A stretch of 64,000 nucleotides of DNA from Nostoc sp. NMS7 (GCF_017115085.1 NZ_JABXKJ010000077.1:1-64000), one strand, 5' to 3'; positions 37,889-46,461 are shown, counted from the first letter of the stretch. Notes: generated by a model from the letters alone, not told the origin. Program-made: numbers and translations.

Positions 37889-37995
37889 ACTTACGCAAAC
37901 AATAGCCCAAAAGAATGATTTTTAGGTAGGAGCAATACCCTGCGGTCAGCTAAAGCTACATGAATTGCCCCTACCGCGTGTAGTTTTGCGTAAGT
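37889..37995. repeat. Short MITE-like element with ACTTACGCAAA ends
   Basis: Terminal inverted repeats ACTTACGCAAA and TTTGCGTAAGT bound a 107-bp segment with no coding capacity. GACTTACGCA-type ends are common in cyanobacterial IS/MITE elements. It sits between the FHA gene and pgl, among further TTTTAGATT repeats (37699-38055). Confidence 0.65.
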
Positions 37996-38055
37996 CTTAA
38001 TTTAATCCAAAATTGTCAATCCAAAATCTAAAATTGAATTGCCCCATACTCAAGT

Positions 38056-38799
38056 TCAATGTTGAAGTTCCAAACCTGCTGCTGCATCCAGTAACCACCA
38101 AAGTTCTCCTTGGGGCTGAATTAAGCGGGATGGGTAAGTGAAGTCATCGGCTACAGGTGCAAAGACTTGCGCCAAAGCTGGGCGTTTATTAGCACCAGCA
38201 ACCACAAAAATCACGCTGCGAGCAGAGTTGATGAAGGGGTAGGTGAAAGTTATCCGGGGGTTTGCGTCTTTGTTACCCACAGTAACCAGGCGATCGCTTA
38301 CTTTCAGAGCCTCTGTGTGGGGAAACAAAGATGCGGTATGTGCATCATCACCCATTCCTAGTAATACTACATCTAACGAAGGAAACTCGACCCCAGAAGA
38401 ATTGAAAAATTCTTTGAGTTGTTGTTCATACTTGGCAGCAGCCAGTTCGGGATTAGCTTCTAAAGTTGGTACGGGGTGAATATTAGCTGCGGGGATGTCA
38501 ACACGATCTAGCCACGCACGCCGCGCCATCAGTTCATTGCTATCGGGATGATCTGCTGGTACGTAACGCTCATCCCCCCAGAATATATGAATTTTATCCC
38601 AAGGTAGTTTTTGATTAGCTCCGGCGTAGCCCGCCGTTGGCATCGCTTCGTATAACGGTTTAGGTGTACTGCCGCCAGATAAGGCGATCGTAAACCGCCC
38701 ACGCTGCTCAATGGCAGTTTCTAACTTGGACAGAATTAATTCTAGCGCTCGTGCAATCAGTGCTGGCTGATCCGGTAAAACTTCAACGGTTTTGTTCAT
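38056..38799 (-). CDS. pgl: 6-phosphogluconolactonase
   Basis: Cytosolic second step of the oxidative pentose phosphate pathway: hydrolysis of 6-phosphogluconolactone. Signatures are ALSGGSTPKPLYEAM, FWGDERYVPADHPDSN and LLGMGDDAHTASLFP, all intact. Length, 247 residues, matches the DevB-type family. It is transcribed on the minus strand, between the FHA gene and rph. In diazotrophic cyanobacteria this pathway supplies reductant in the dark and in heterocysts (known for the pathway, not seen here). Confidence 0.95.
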   Translation of the reverse strand: MNKTVEVLPDQPALIARALELILSKLETAIEQRGRFTIALSGGSTPKPLYEAMPTAGYAGANQKLPWDKIHIFWGDERYVPADHPDSNELMARRAWLDRVDIPAANIHPVPTLEANPELAAAKYEQQLKEFFNSSGVEFPSLDVVLLGMGDDAHTASLFPHTEALKVSDRLVTVGNKDANPRITFTYPFINSARSVIFVVAGANKRPALAQVFAPVADDFTYPSRLIQPQGELWWLLDAAAGLELQH

Positions 38800-39063
38800 G
38801 GCTTCATCATATTGCTGGCTTCAAGCAATACAATACCGAACTTATTGCAATCCCCCTTTTTAACTTTTGAAACATTTAACATCATGGATTCGGTAGGCTG
38901 CAAAAACGTAGACGACGCCTGATCACCTTCTACGGTAAGTTTTCAGTAGTCAGTCGTACTAAGTACTCTCGTGATTATTTTTATTTACACCCAGTTACTT
39001 GATACTTCGTTGATTAACGCCACATCGGATACATTTATTAATTCTTATTAAAAATTAATAAAA

Positions 39064-39807
39064 CTAATTAATTACAAATAACGCTTCCCAGTCAGCGATC
39101 GCTTGACGTTGGGCAATTAACAATTCCTGAATTCCTTTTTGGGCGACATCTAGCAGCTGATCCAACTGAGTGCGGCTAAAGCTGCCTTCTTCGGCTGTTC
39201 CTTGGACTTCAATGATTCCCAGGTGTTGATTCATTACCACATTAAAGTCTACTGTTGCAGCCAAATCTTCGAGATAATTAAGATCCAAAAATGGCTCTCC
39301 CTCCAGTAATCCTACGGAAACTGCTGCTACCTGTCCACACAGAGGCGATCGCTCCAACACGCCCTCGTGCAACAATTTAGAAATCGCATGAGCCAATGCC
39401 ACAAACGAGCCTGTAATCGCTGTTGTCCGAGTTCCAGCGTCTGCTTGCAATACATCGGCATCCACAGTCAGCGTGCGTTCTCCCAGTGCCTCAAAATCCA
39501 CTGCTGCACGTAAGCTGCGTCCAATTAGACGTTGGATTTCTTGCGTCCGTCCAGATAATTTTAATAATTCCCTTTCTTGGCGTTTTTGAGTAGCAGATGG
39601 TAACATCCGGTACTCAGCAGTTAACCATCCTTTACCAGTTCCTTCAAGAAATTTCGGAACTCCTTTATTAACGCTAACGGTACAAAGTACCTGAGTATCA
39701 CCGCATTTTGCGAGAACAGAACCGGGGGCAAAGCTGGTGAAACTGGGGTAAAAGCTGATCGGACGTAGTTCGTCAGGAAGACGGCCGTCAGGACGCTGCC
39801 AAGCCAT
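39064..39807 (-). CDS. rph: Ribonuclease PH
   Basis: Phosphate-dependent 3'-to-5' exoribonuclease that trims tRNA 3' ends. [17 protein letters not shown] opens the protein, followed by GDTQVLCTV, the active-site Arg-rich [20 protein letters not shown], and [18 protein letters not shown]. Length is 247 residues, as expected. It is followed downstream by pgl on the same strand, with a 264-base gap. Confidence 0.96.
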   Translation of the reverse strand: MAWQRPDGRLPDELRPISFYPSFTSFAPGSVLAKCGDTQVLCTVSVNKGVPKFLEGTGKGWLTAEYRMLPSATQKRQERELLKLSGRTQEIQRLIGRSLRAAVDFEALGERTLTVDADVLQADAGTRTTAITGSFVALAHAISKLLHEGVLERSPLCGQVAAVSVGLLEGEPFLDLNYLEDLAATVDFNVVMNQHLGIIEVQGTAEEGSFSRTQLDQLLDVAQKGIQELLIAQRQAIADWEALFVIN

Positions 39808-39967
39808 TGGAGTTGCCTCAAGTTTTACAATACTGCCTTAAGATTACCTTAGTGTTGCAAATCATCATTTTAGGGGCATTGGGCATTGGGAAAGAGGAGG
39901 CAGAAATTCTTTGATTTTGAATTTTAAATTTTGAATTTTGAATTGATTTATCTGCCCTGCTTCTTTT

Positions 39968-40591
39968 TTAAGGAAGTGAAAGCAGAGTTAAAATATTTTG
40001 CTGCACCATTTCTGGTGACTGATCCCCGTTGATTGTTAATAGGCAGCGACGACGGTCGTAATATTCAAGTATTGGAATGGTGCGATCGTAGAATAATTCT
40101 ACACGGCGTTGGACAATTTCGGGTTGGTCATCTGGTAGCGATCGCCCCAAGGATCGGTTAACCATGACAGCTTCTGGGACTTGGAGATAAATTGCCCAAT
40201 CTAGCTTTTGCCCGAAATCATCCAAGAAAAAATCTAATTCTTCAGACTGAAAGGCAGTACGGGGATAGCCTTCTAACACCCAATCGCAGTTAATATCTGC
40301 TTGTCTGAGGCGAATTCGGATCAATTCAATGATCATTTCGTCTGGAACTAACTCCCCTTTTTGGATGTAGGGACGTGCGTGGTAGCCTAGTTCACTCAGG
40401 CTAGCGTAAACCGGAAGAGAAGTCCGGGGATCGACTTCTGACCATCGAAATTCCGGCAGGGGCTGATCGCCAGATATTGCTGACCGTAAAATCTCACCTG
40501 TAGAAATCAAAGGAATATCAAAGTATCTGCAAAGCTTTTGTGCTTGAGTGCTTTTCCCCGATCCTGAACCTCCCAGAATCACCAATCTCAC
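39968..40591 (-). CDS. Adenylate-kinase-like nucleoside monophosphate kinase
   Basis: A P-loop kinase of 207 residues: GGSGSGKSTQAQKL at 7-20, STGEILRSAI (NMP-binding), GELVPDEMIIELI, and EGYPRTAFQSEELD. The LID region is short (RSLGRSLPDDQPEIVQRR) with no zinc Cys. The NMP domain has an unusual extension (LPEFRWSEVDPRTSLPVYA). It is best called an adenylate kinase family member; it is probably not the main Adk, which usually sits in the ribosomal protein cluster. Confidence 0.85.
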   Translation of the reverse strand: MRLVILGGSGSGKSTQAQKLCRYFDIPLISTGEILRSAISGDQPLPEFRWSEVDPRTSLPVYASLSELGYHARPYIQKGELVPDEMIIELIRIRLRQADINCDWVLEGYPRTAFQSEELDFFLDDFGQKLDWAIYLQVPEAVMVNRSLGRSLPDDQPEIVQRRVELFYDRTIPILEYYDRRRCLLTINGDQSPEMVQQNILTLLSLP

Positions 40592-40923
40592 AAGAATTAA
40601 CTCCTCATCGTGTCAAATTCACTACTTGCTAAGTCTGTTTTACCCAAACAACTGGGAAATCTCACATTTAGCGATTTTCAGCCGTTATACCCAGCTTTTT
40701 TGAATAATTGGAACTCTAACTCTTATGTTTTCATTTTTACAACTCCTTTCACAGAAAAGACGAAAATAACTCTTGACTTTAGCACAAACGTAGTGTTTGA
40801 CTAAGAATGCAATTTGCCAAATCTACCAAACCTGTGAAAAACAGATTGATTATACAGGCAAATTTCTAATAAGTACCGCCAGCAGAAACCCTTAATTTAT
40901 TGTAACTTTTTGAACTTTACCCT
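40592..40923. other. Intergenic region between divergent genes, no gene seen
   Basis: 332 bases between the kinase (minus) and the CobO-like gene (plus). An open frame at 40610-40804 has no ribosome binding site or recognisable protein. Promoters for both sides must lie here, but none is distinctive. Confidence 0.4.
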
Positions 40924-41460
40924 ATGGTTAGCCAGCTAGAAAGCCCAAGTATCAATTCAACCCTTACCTTACCATATCCAGTTGAGGGACTAGTGCAAGT
41001 TTTCACTAGCTCCCATCGCAACTTTTTTACGAGCGTTATAGCTCAATCACTGAGAATAGCTGGACAAGGAACGCCAGTATTAATAGTGCAGTTCCTCAAA
41101 GGGGGTATTCGTCAAGGACAGGAAAGACCCATACAATTAGGACAAAATTTAGATTGGATTCGCTGTGATTTGCCTCGTTGTATCGATACACCCCAGTTAG
41201 AAGATACGGAGAATCAAGCTTTACAAAAACTGTGGCAGTATACACAACAAGTAGTGTGTGAGAGTAAGTATTCTCTCGTTGTCTTAGATGAGTTAAGTTT
41301 AGCGATTAACTTTGGTTTAATTCCTGAAACGGAAGTTTTAGAGTTTCTGGCAAAACGCCCTCCCCACGTCGATATCATTTTCACAGGGCCAGAGATGCCA
41401 AAATCTCTCTTGGGTGTGGCAGATCAAATTACAGAAATCCGGCGGAGTCATCGACCTTAA
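40924..41460 (+). CDS. CobO/BtuR-like protein lacking the P-loop
   Basis: A 178-residue protein that aligns by eye along its length with cob(I)alamin adenosyltransferase of the CobA/CobO/BtuR type: GLVQVF, RIAGQGTPVLIVQFLKGG, a Walker-B-like LVVLDEL, and IIFTGPEMP. The ATP-binding loop that should read like TGxGKGKTT is TSSHRNFFTS (residues 28-37), so ATP use by the normal route seems lost. Such cyanobacterial proteins have no known function. It precedes dcd by 56 bases on the same strand and may be cotranscribed. Confidence 0.75.
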   Translation: MVSQLESPSINSTLTLPYPVEGLVQVFTSSHRNFFTSVIAQSLRIAGQGTPVLIVQFLKGGIRQGQERPIQLGQNLDWIRCDLPRCIDTPQLEDTENQALQKLWQYTQQVVCESKYSLVVLDELSLAINFGLIPETEVLEFLAKRPPHVDIIFTGPEMPKSLLGVADQITEIRRSHRP

Positions 41461-41516
41461 ACAAAATACTCAATTCAGGATATCCTAGTAATTCGATTTG
41501 AATTAGCTGTGAAATT

Positions 41517-42116
41517 GTGATTAAAAACGATATCTGGATTACTGAAATGGCTCAACAGGGTTTGATTTCGCCCTTTGAGTCAAGTTTAATCCGAAAAGTG
41601 CAAAAAGATGAGTCTGTAGCGGTTCAACCCGTAATCAGCTACGGTCTGTCTTCTTATGGCTACGATATACGCCTTTCTTCGGCTGAGTTCCGTATTTTTC
41701 GCCACATTCCCGGAACTGTAGTTGATCCCAAAAACTTTAATCCCCAAAATCTGGAGCCAACAGCACTGCACACAGATGCCAATGGCAGTTACTTTATTTT
41801 ACCTGCTCACTCCTATGGGCTTGGGGTTGCTCTAGAAAAACTGGAGGTTCCTGAAAATATTACAGTGATTTGCATCGGTAAAAGTACTTATGCACGTTGT
41901 GGGATAATAGCAAATTTAACGCCTGCTGAGGCTGCGTGGCGGGGTCATTTAACTTTAGAGTTTTCTAATTCTTCCAGCGCTGATTGTCGCATCTACGCTA
42001 ATGAAGGTGTAGTGCAATTACTATTTTTAGAAGGCGAACCATGCGCTATTAGTTACGAAGCACGTCAGGGTAAATATCAGGATCAGCTAGAGATTGTAAC
42101 TCTGGCTCGTATTTAG
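41517..42116 (+). CDS. dcd: dCTP deaminase
   Basis: Deaminates dCTP to dUTP, feeding dTMP synthesis. The 199-residue protein starts at GTG 41517. SSYGYDIRLS, GKSTYARCGI (Arg127) and GHLTLEFSN (catalytic Glu148) correspond to Arg115 and Glu138 of the E. coli enzyme. Homologue-type trimer fold. The neighbours are a CobO-like gene upstream, a deleted dUTPase gene on the opposite strand, and a second Dcd-fold gene downstream. Confidence 0.95.
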   Translation: MIKNDIWITEMAQQGLISPFESSLIRKVQKDESVAVQPVISYGLSSYGYDIRLSSAEFRIFRHIPGTVVDPKNFNPQNLEPTALHTDANGSYFILPAHSYGLGVALEKLEVPENITVICIGKSTYARCGIIANLTPAEAAWRGHLTLEFSNSSSADCRIYANEGVVQLLFLEGEPCAISYEARQGKYQDQLEIVTLARI

Positions 42117-42133
42117 TATAATTTTATACTAAA

Positions 42134-42289
42134 TTATAATTTTGGAGTAATTCCGGTTGAGCCAAAACCACTCGTGCCTCTAGATGCATGAGTGAGGCTA
42201 TCAACTTCTTCAACTTCAACCGAATCATTTGAATATTCATATTTAGGAATAATCGCTAGTTTATTCAGTTTTATAATTTTTACCTTCAT
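42134..42289 (-). pseudogene. dut: dUTPase gene with internal deletion
   Basis: A 51-codon frame from ATG 42289 encodes KVKIIKLNKLAIIPKYEYS, the N-terminus of a dUTPase, joined directly to VEVEEVDSL and the motif 5 string RGTSGFGSTG, the C-terminus of dUTPase. Motifs 1-4, with the catalytic Asp and the uridine pocket (about 95 residues), are gone, yet the joint stays in frame. It cannot be a working enzyme. It lies on the strand opposite to dcd, whose end is 18 bases away. Confidence 0.8.
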
Positions 42290-42358
42290 CACTCTTAAAT
42301 TTATCTCCTAGCCTTTAACAATGTATGCTTTTACAGATTTTTTACTAAAGAGGTAAGT

Positions 42359-43138
42359 ATGTCATTGCTAACAGATACTGATTTGGAAATAATGAAATGC
42401 TACACTCCGCAAGAGTGGCAGAATCAAAGCGATGTCCAACCCAAGATTTATATTAATCCATTTTCCCCAGATAGTTTAACACCTATAGGATATGACTTAA
42501 GAGTAGGTGATAGTTATGCTTCTGCATCGAAAGGAGAAGAAATGATTGTGAATATAGATTCTCCAGTTATTATTGAAACTGGAGATACATCTCTAATTAC
42601 TACTTTTGAAGAAATTAGAATGCCAAAAAACCATAAATTTTCAGGAATAATATTATCTAAAGTATCTCAAGTTTCAAAAGGTTTATCTCCTATATCTACA
42701 ACCATCGACCCTGATTGGTCTGGTCAGCTTTTAATAGCTGTACATAATCACTCTAGAGAAAGTATAACGATAAATTTTAAAGAGCGATTTTGTACAGTTC
42801 TATTTTTTGAAAATAGATCAGCTTCTACACAAGAATCTGGACATAAATCTGGAAGAAAAGATATTTTACTTAAAAAATTTTCGGCCGGTGCTAGAAAATC
42901 ACAATTGGAAAGAGACAAAGAAAAAAGTATCGAAAGGGATAAAAAGAAGCAAAAAAAGAAAACAGAAAACTTTTTTCAACTCCTTGCCTCTTTAGGTATT
43001 ATCCTAAGTTCTTTGATTATAGGTTACTTATTTTTTAAGAAAAAACCTGAGTTATTTATAACTACAATAGGAGTTGGTGTTGCCATCTCGCAAACAGCTT
43101 TAGTAATTATTACAAATATTTTTAATAGCGAAGATTAA
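42359..43138 (+). CDS. Membrane-anchored Dcd/dUTPase-fold protein, predicted inactive deaminase
   Basis: A 259-residue protein. Residues 20-155 resemble dCTP deaminase: PIGYDLRVGD, then IDPDWSGQLLIAVHN, and KERFCTVLFFEN. The catalytic Glu position of Dcd (LEF) is Ala127, and the Arg of SxxxR is Ser106, so deamination is unlikely. dUTPase-like hydrolysis or nucleotide binding remains possible through Asp118. A Lys/Glu-rich charged helix (175-202) leads to two membrane segments (about 205-225 and 231-253). Codon use is more AT-rich than dcd. It lies beside the dut remnant, so it may have arrived separately. Role unknown. Confidence 0.72.
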   Translation: MSLLTDTDLEIMKCYTPQEWQNQSDVQPKIYINPFSPDSLTPIGYDLRVGDSYASASKGEEMIVNIDSPVIIETGDTSLITTFEEIRMPKNHKFSGIILSKVSQVSKGLSPISTTIDPDWSGQLLIAVHNHSRESITINFKERFCTVLFFENRSASTQESGHKSGRKDILLKKFSAGARKSQLERDKEKSIERDKKKQKKKTENFFQLLASLGIILSSLIIGYLFFKKKPELFITTIGVGVAISQTALVIITNIFNSED

Positions 43139-43173
43139 TGTACATAATTACCTTGAATAAAGGTAGTTAAAGT

Positions 43174-44718
43174 CTACTTTGGAATCAAATGGGTTTTTAA
43201 CGGCTTGTCTTGTTCATAGACTAAACCTTGGCTCATTGACAAAACAACTTCCGCTTTCTGTAACTCTGTCCCCAAATACATTGCATGTTCAACTTGCAAA
43301 CCCGGACAATCCGCTGCTATTTGACGAGAAAGTAGACTTGCAGATTTACCTGAGTAACAATTAACTACTTCTCCAGATCCAGGCGTTGTGTGTTCTATCA
43401 GAATTGTGCCATCCTGTATACTGATCAGAAAGTTTCCTGAAGGATCAGCGTAATCTTTTTGCTGAAAAATTTTGGAGTACTGATGTTGAATCAGCTTGTC
43501 AGCGTTTTCAAAACAATCATCATAAATATGGGCACTTTGGCTAATAGTAATTAATGGTCCCATTTTTAGTTGATGCGTTGATTGTTTAGTAACTGCTTCC
43601 CAAATATATTTTTGCAAAGCTCTTAGCCCCATAGCATTAGCTGGCCACGCTGAAAACATATCATTACTGCGGAAAGTTGCTGTTAAAGATAGTTCCTGAT
43701 CAACAACTCGTATCCAAATGTGATTAAGGCAAGGTGGACTATCGTTTCCCTGAAGGTCATTACGCACATCCCACAGAGACATCACTATCCTAGCTGAATC
43801 AATGTTATCCGAAAGTTTTTTGATTACTTCTTTAATTTGGTCAATTTTAGAAAACCATGACCGCAGACGTTGACCATATGTATACTTGACTCCTTCTTCA
43901 CTCTGAGAAACATCATCTAATATTTCCGAGGTATAAGGCTTAATAAAAGCGCGATCAAATGGCAAGTAATTTGGTTCTGGAAAATAGAAATCGTCAGGCT
44001 CGTCTGTAACAATTGCCATCAAGTTAATTAGTTCTTGCCATTGTCCATCATGAAGCGTAGGACGAATTGTGCCAGTCGTCCTAATGCGATGGATAATTTT
44101 TACCCAAGTTTCGGCTATAGTCTTGCCTTCAATTCGGTGTCCGTAGCGTGGCCCAGGTAAAACAGTTGATTCGACAGTTGACATATCAAACTTTAACCGT
44201 GTACCCCAAGGCTCAATTACTTCCCGTTCGGCATAGGATTTAACTTGATCGACTGCATCAGTAATTAATTTGACTTCTTCATACTCTATAGAGTCTCGCA
44301 ATTTTTCTAGAGTGTTCTTATCGATTTCAATATCAATGTAACTAACAATATTAGAGTCAGAGCGAATTTTCCAACAGCGCCGTCCAGTATCGCTTTTATC
44401 TTCTTTAAATCCATTGCGGAAAAAGTCCAGTAAACACTGACATGCACCTGCGTTCTTGTCTTCTTTAGTAGCGTTTAGAACTACTAAATATCTAACATGG
44501 GGATTATACAGTAAATTGCGAATTAATAAATTTATTCCCCTTGTAGGCGAGTATAACTGCCCAATTACAGCATACTCATGCGGTTGCAGGTGTTTAGCGA
44601 TCGCCTGCTTTACCGTCCACCCTGTAATCACTGCTGTTTGACCATTTCCATAAATCAACTGGTTGGGCTTGTGCAGTGCTGTGTACTCAAATTGGGTTGT
44701 CTGACCCGTTTTTGTCAT
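43174..44718 (-). CDS. Thymidylate-synthase-like protein with accessory domains (DUF4346)
   Basis: A 514-residue three-part protein. The central part (about 195-400) resembles ThyA: YGQRLRSW, the nucleophile-type Cys330 in SPPCLNHIWIRV, and RSNDMFSAWPANAMGL, matching the dUMP-binding RSxDxxxxxPxN. The N-terminal 110 residues (TGWTVKQAIAKHL, VIGQLYSPTRGINLLIRNLL) resemble MtrA-like domains. The C-terminal 100 residues (GNFLISIQDGTILIEH, LSRQIAADC) fit DUF4346. Known cyanobacterial proteins have this fusion, but the activity is not established. It converges with the Dcd-fold gene and shares the dTMP theme of the cluster. Confidence 0.75.
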   Translation of the reverse strand: MTKTGQTTQFEYTALHKPNQLIYGNGQTAVITGWTVKQAIAKHLQPHEYAVIGQLYSPTRGINLLIRNLLYNPHVRYLVVLNATKEDKNAGACQCLLDFFRNGFKEDKSDTGRRCWKIRSDSNIVSYIDIEIDKNTLEKLRDSIEYEEVKLITDAVDQVKSYAEREVIEPWGTRLKFDMSTVESTVLPGPRYGHRIEGKTIAETWVKIIHRIRTTGTIRPTLHDGQWQELINLMAIVTDEPDDFYFPEPNYLPFDRAFIKPYTSEILDDVSQSEEGVKYTYGQRLRSWFSKIDQIKEVIKKLSDNIDSARIVMSLWDVRNDLQGNDSPPCLNHIWIRVVDQELSLTATFRSNDMFSAWPANAMGLRALQKYIWEAVTKQSTHQLKMGPLITISQSAHIYDDCFENADKLIQHQYSKIFQQKDYADPSGNFLISIQDGTILIEHTTPGSGEVVNCYSGKSASLLSRQIAADCPGLQVEHAMYLGTELQKAEVVLSMSQGLVYEQDKPLKTHLIPK

Positions 44719-44847
44719 GCTAAAAGTAGAAAAATTTACGATCTATAATCATATCAGTAAATCTAAATTGGTAATCGTTTGATCGAAGGCAGACTTTGGA
44801 AGCTTACTTAACACACAGCCAATACGTCATAAATCAACGCATTTGCT

Positions 44848-44885
44848 TTACAAATATTAATAACTTTGTTACACTTATTTACATA
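44848..44885 (+). promoter_or_regulatory. HLR1 (RpaB-binding) element before hli
   Basis: GTTACA-CTTA-TTTACATA at 44868-44885 fits the HLR1 consensus (two K-TTACA repeats spaced by four bases), with another TTTACA half-site at 44848-44853. It ends 24 bases before the hli ATG. HLR1 is the known binding site of RpaB, which represses hli genes in low light and is released in high light. Confidence 0.7.
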
Positions 44886-44908
44886 ACAGAGAAGACAGGG
44901 AAAAATCC

Positions 44909-45124
44909 ATGCGTACAAACACTGCTATAATTGATGACCAAGGGAAGCTGAACAACTTTGCGATCGAGCCAAAGGTTTATATAGATGAGCAAGGCGATCG
45001 CACAGGCTTCACTCCTTACGCAGAACTGCTCAACGGTCGTTTAGCAATGATTGGTTTTGTCTCTCTGATAGCTTTAGAAGTACTGACAGGACACGGTATA
45101 GTTGGTGTTTTGACAAGTCTGTAA
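44909..45124 (+). CDS. High-light-inducible protein (HliP)
   Basis: A 71-residue one-helix member of the CAB/ELIP/HLIP family in the thylakoid membrane, which binds chlorophyll and carotenoid and protects photosystem biogenesis under stress. The signature [20 protein letters not shown] gives the chlorophyll-binding ExxNxR motif. An HLR1 site lies just upstream and a strong terminator just after, so it is a single-gene unit with light-dependent expression. Confidence 0.95.
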   Translation: MRTNTAIIDDQGKLNNFAIEPKVYIDEQGDRTGFTPYAELLNGRLAMIGFVSLIALEVLTGHGIVGVLTSL

Positions 45125-45160
45125 AAACTGACTCCCATAACGTAACTCTCAACAAATGGT

Positions 45161-45192
45161 AAGAGACGGTAAATTTACCGTCTCTTAATTTA
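45161..45192 (+). terminator. Hairpin terminator after hli
   Basis: AAGAGACGGTAAA is followed directly by its complement TTTACCGTCTCTT (13-bp stem, minimal loop) and then AATTTA. It lies 37 bases after hli. The T run is short, so its type is uncertain. Confidence 0.65.
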
Positions 45193-45267
45193 TGGAAAAC
45201 ATTAGTGCTAGAGTAAAAATATACTGATAGCAAAAGCCGTTATCAGCGTAAAAATATAGGGTGAACT

Positions 45268-45849
45268 ATGGCTTTAACTGCTTCAACTATGTTGCCGCTA
45301 GGCACAAAAGCACCAGATTTTCATCTACCGGAAGTGGTATCTGGAAAGGCAACTTCACTTTCTACCTTTGCAGAGAAAAAAGCGCTGTTGGTAATGTTTA
45401 TTTGTCGGCATTGCCCATTTGTAAAGCACGTCCAACAAGAATTAGTGCAGTTAGGAAAAGATTATTTTACAAGTGATTTAGCGATCGTTGCCATTAGTGC
45501 TAATGATGCAAAAAATTACCCAGATGATGCGCCAGAGTCGTTACAAGCATTTGCCACAGAACTAGGGTTTAATTTTACTTTATGTTACGACGAGAGTCAG
45601 GAAACAGCAAAAGCTTACACAGCAGCTTGCACACCAGATTTTTTTGTATTTGATGACCAACGCCAACTTGTTTATCGGGGACAATTAGATGACAGCCGCC
45701 CCAGTAATGGTAAACCCGTAACGGGCGCAGATTTACGCGCAGCCATTGAAGCAGTGCTGGCGGGTAAACCTGTTACAAGCGACCAAAAGCCGAGTGTTGG
45801 TTGCAATATTAAATGGAAACCTGGAAACCAACCCAGTTATTTTGGTTGA
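45268..45849 (+). CDS. Thioredoxin-fold redoxin protein
   Basis: A 193-residue AhpC/TSA-like thioredoxin-family protein. LGTKAPDFHLPEV starts the fold. The redox-type motif is CRHCPFVKH (CxxC), then AISANDAKNYPDD and a cis-Pro region TPDFFVFD. Members are annotated as thioredoxin family proteins with no fixed partner. There is no signal peptide. It follows hli by 143 bases. A GGGTG at 45259-45263 precedes the ATG weakly. Confidence 0.88.
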   Translation: MALTASTMLPLGTKAPDFHLPEVVSGKATSLSTFAEKKALLVMFICRHCPFVKHVQQELVQLGKDYFTSDLAIVAISANDAKNYPDDAPESLQAFATELGFNFTLCYDESQETAKAYTAACTPDFFVFDDQRQLVYRGQLDDSRPSNGKPVTGADLRAAIEAVLAGKPVTSDQKPSVGCNIKWKPGNQPSYFG

Positions 45850-45948
45850 AAGAGATTGGGCATTGGGCATGGGGCATGGGGCATTGGACATTACATTAGT
45901 TATTCTTTCTCCCCCTGCTTCCCCTGCTCCCTCATCTCCCCACAGTTA

Positions 45949-46461
45949 TCAGTGTTTAATTTCCAAATTCAGTATGTAGCATCCTAGTTGGACTTTTTCT
46001 GCCCACAATTCATATTCCAGTCGCAAATGTTCTGGCAAGGGATGTCCGTTGAGAGTTAGGCTATTAGTAAAATTTCGTAAACGAATAGGATTGTTAGGTT
46101 GCAACGACTCAGTTGGCAACCAATAGCGACTAATCCCATAAACGCCCTGTTCCCAAAAGTGACGGTAACTCACTTGAGCGTTACCTTGCATAGTCATAAT
46201 TACCCGGTAAGGGGAAATCTCCAGCCACAAAATCCTGGGACTGTTAGGAACGTAAGCTTTGCTCTTACTTTGGGGAAGTGTGTCCTGTGGACTTAGGACA
46301 CTTTCTACTTCGCAGCTAATTAAGGGCGGTGCAGTTAACAGCAAATGGAACCGGTCAGTGTCTTTTTGATACAGTGTCCCGGCAGTTTCAACAACAGACC
46401 AGATTGGTAGGTCAGTGGAAATAAGTGATAAGCACACGGGCTTGCGGTGATGGGTCAGCAT
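45949..46461 (-). CDS. Conserved cyanobacterial protein of unknown function
   Basis: A 170-residue soluble protein with a mixed alpha/beta look. Recognisable strings are RILWLEISPYRVIMTMQGN, VSYRHFWEQGVYGISRYWLP and LRLEYELWAEKVQLG. No catalytic motif or membrane segment. I believe homologues are restricted to cyanobacteria but cannot name a family. Confidence 0.65.
   Translation of the reverse strand: MLTHHRKPVCLSLISTDLPIWSVVETAGTLYQKDTDRFHLLLTAPPLISCEVESVLSPQDTLPQSKSKAYVPNSPRILWLEISPYRVIMTMQGNAQVSYRHFWEQGVYGISRYWLPTESLQPNNPIRLRNFTNSLTLNGHPLPEHLRLEYELWAEKVQLGCYILNLEIKH

Noticed and set aside
40610-40804. 64-residue open frame
   Set aside because: Lies in the promoter region between divergent genes with no ribosome binding site or family resemblance.
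42359-43138. Anti-phage dCTP deaminase
   Set aside because: Catalytic Glu and Arg positions are Ala and Ser, and no kinase-like partner domain is present; defence by deamination is not supported.
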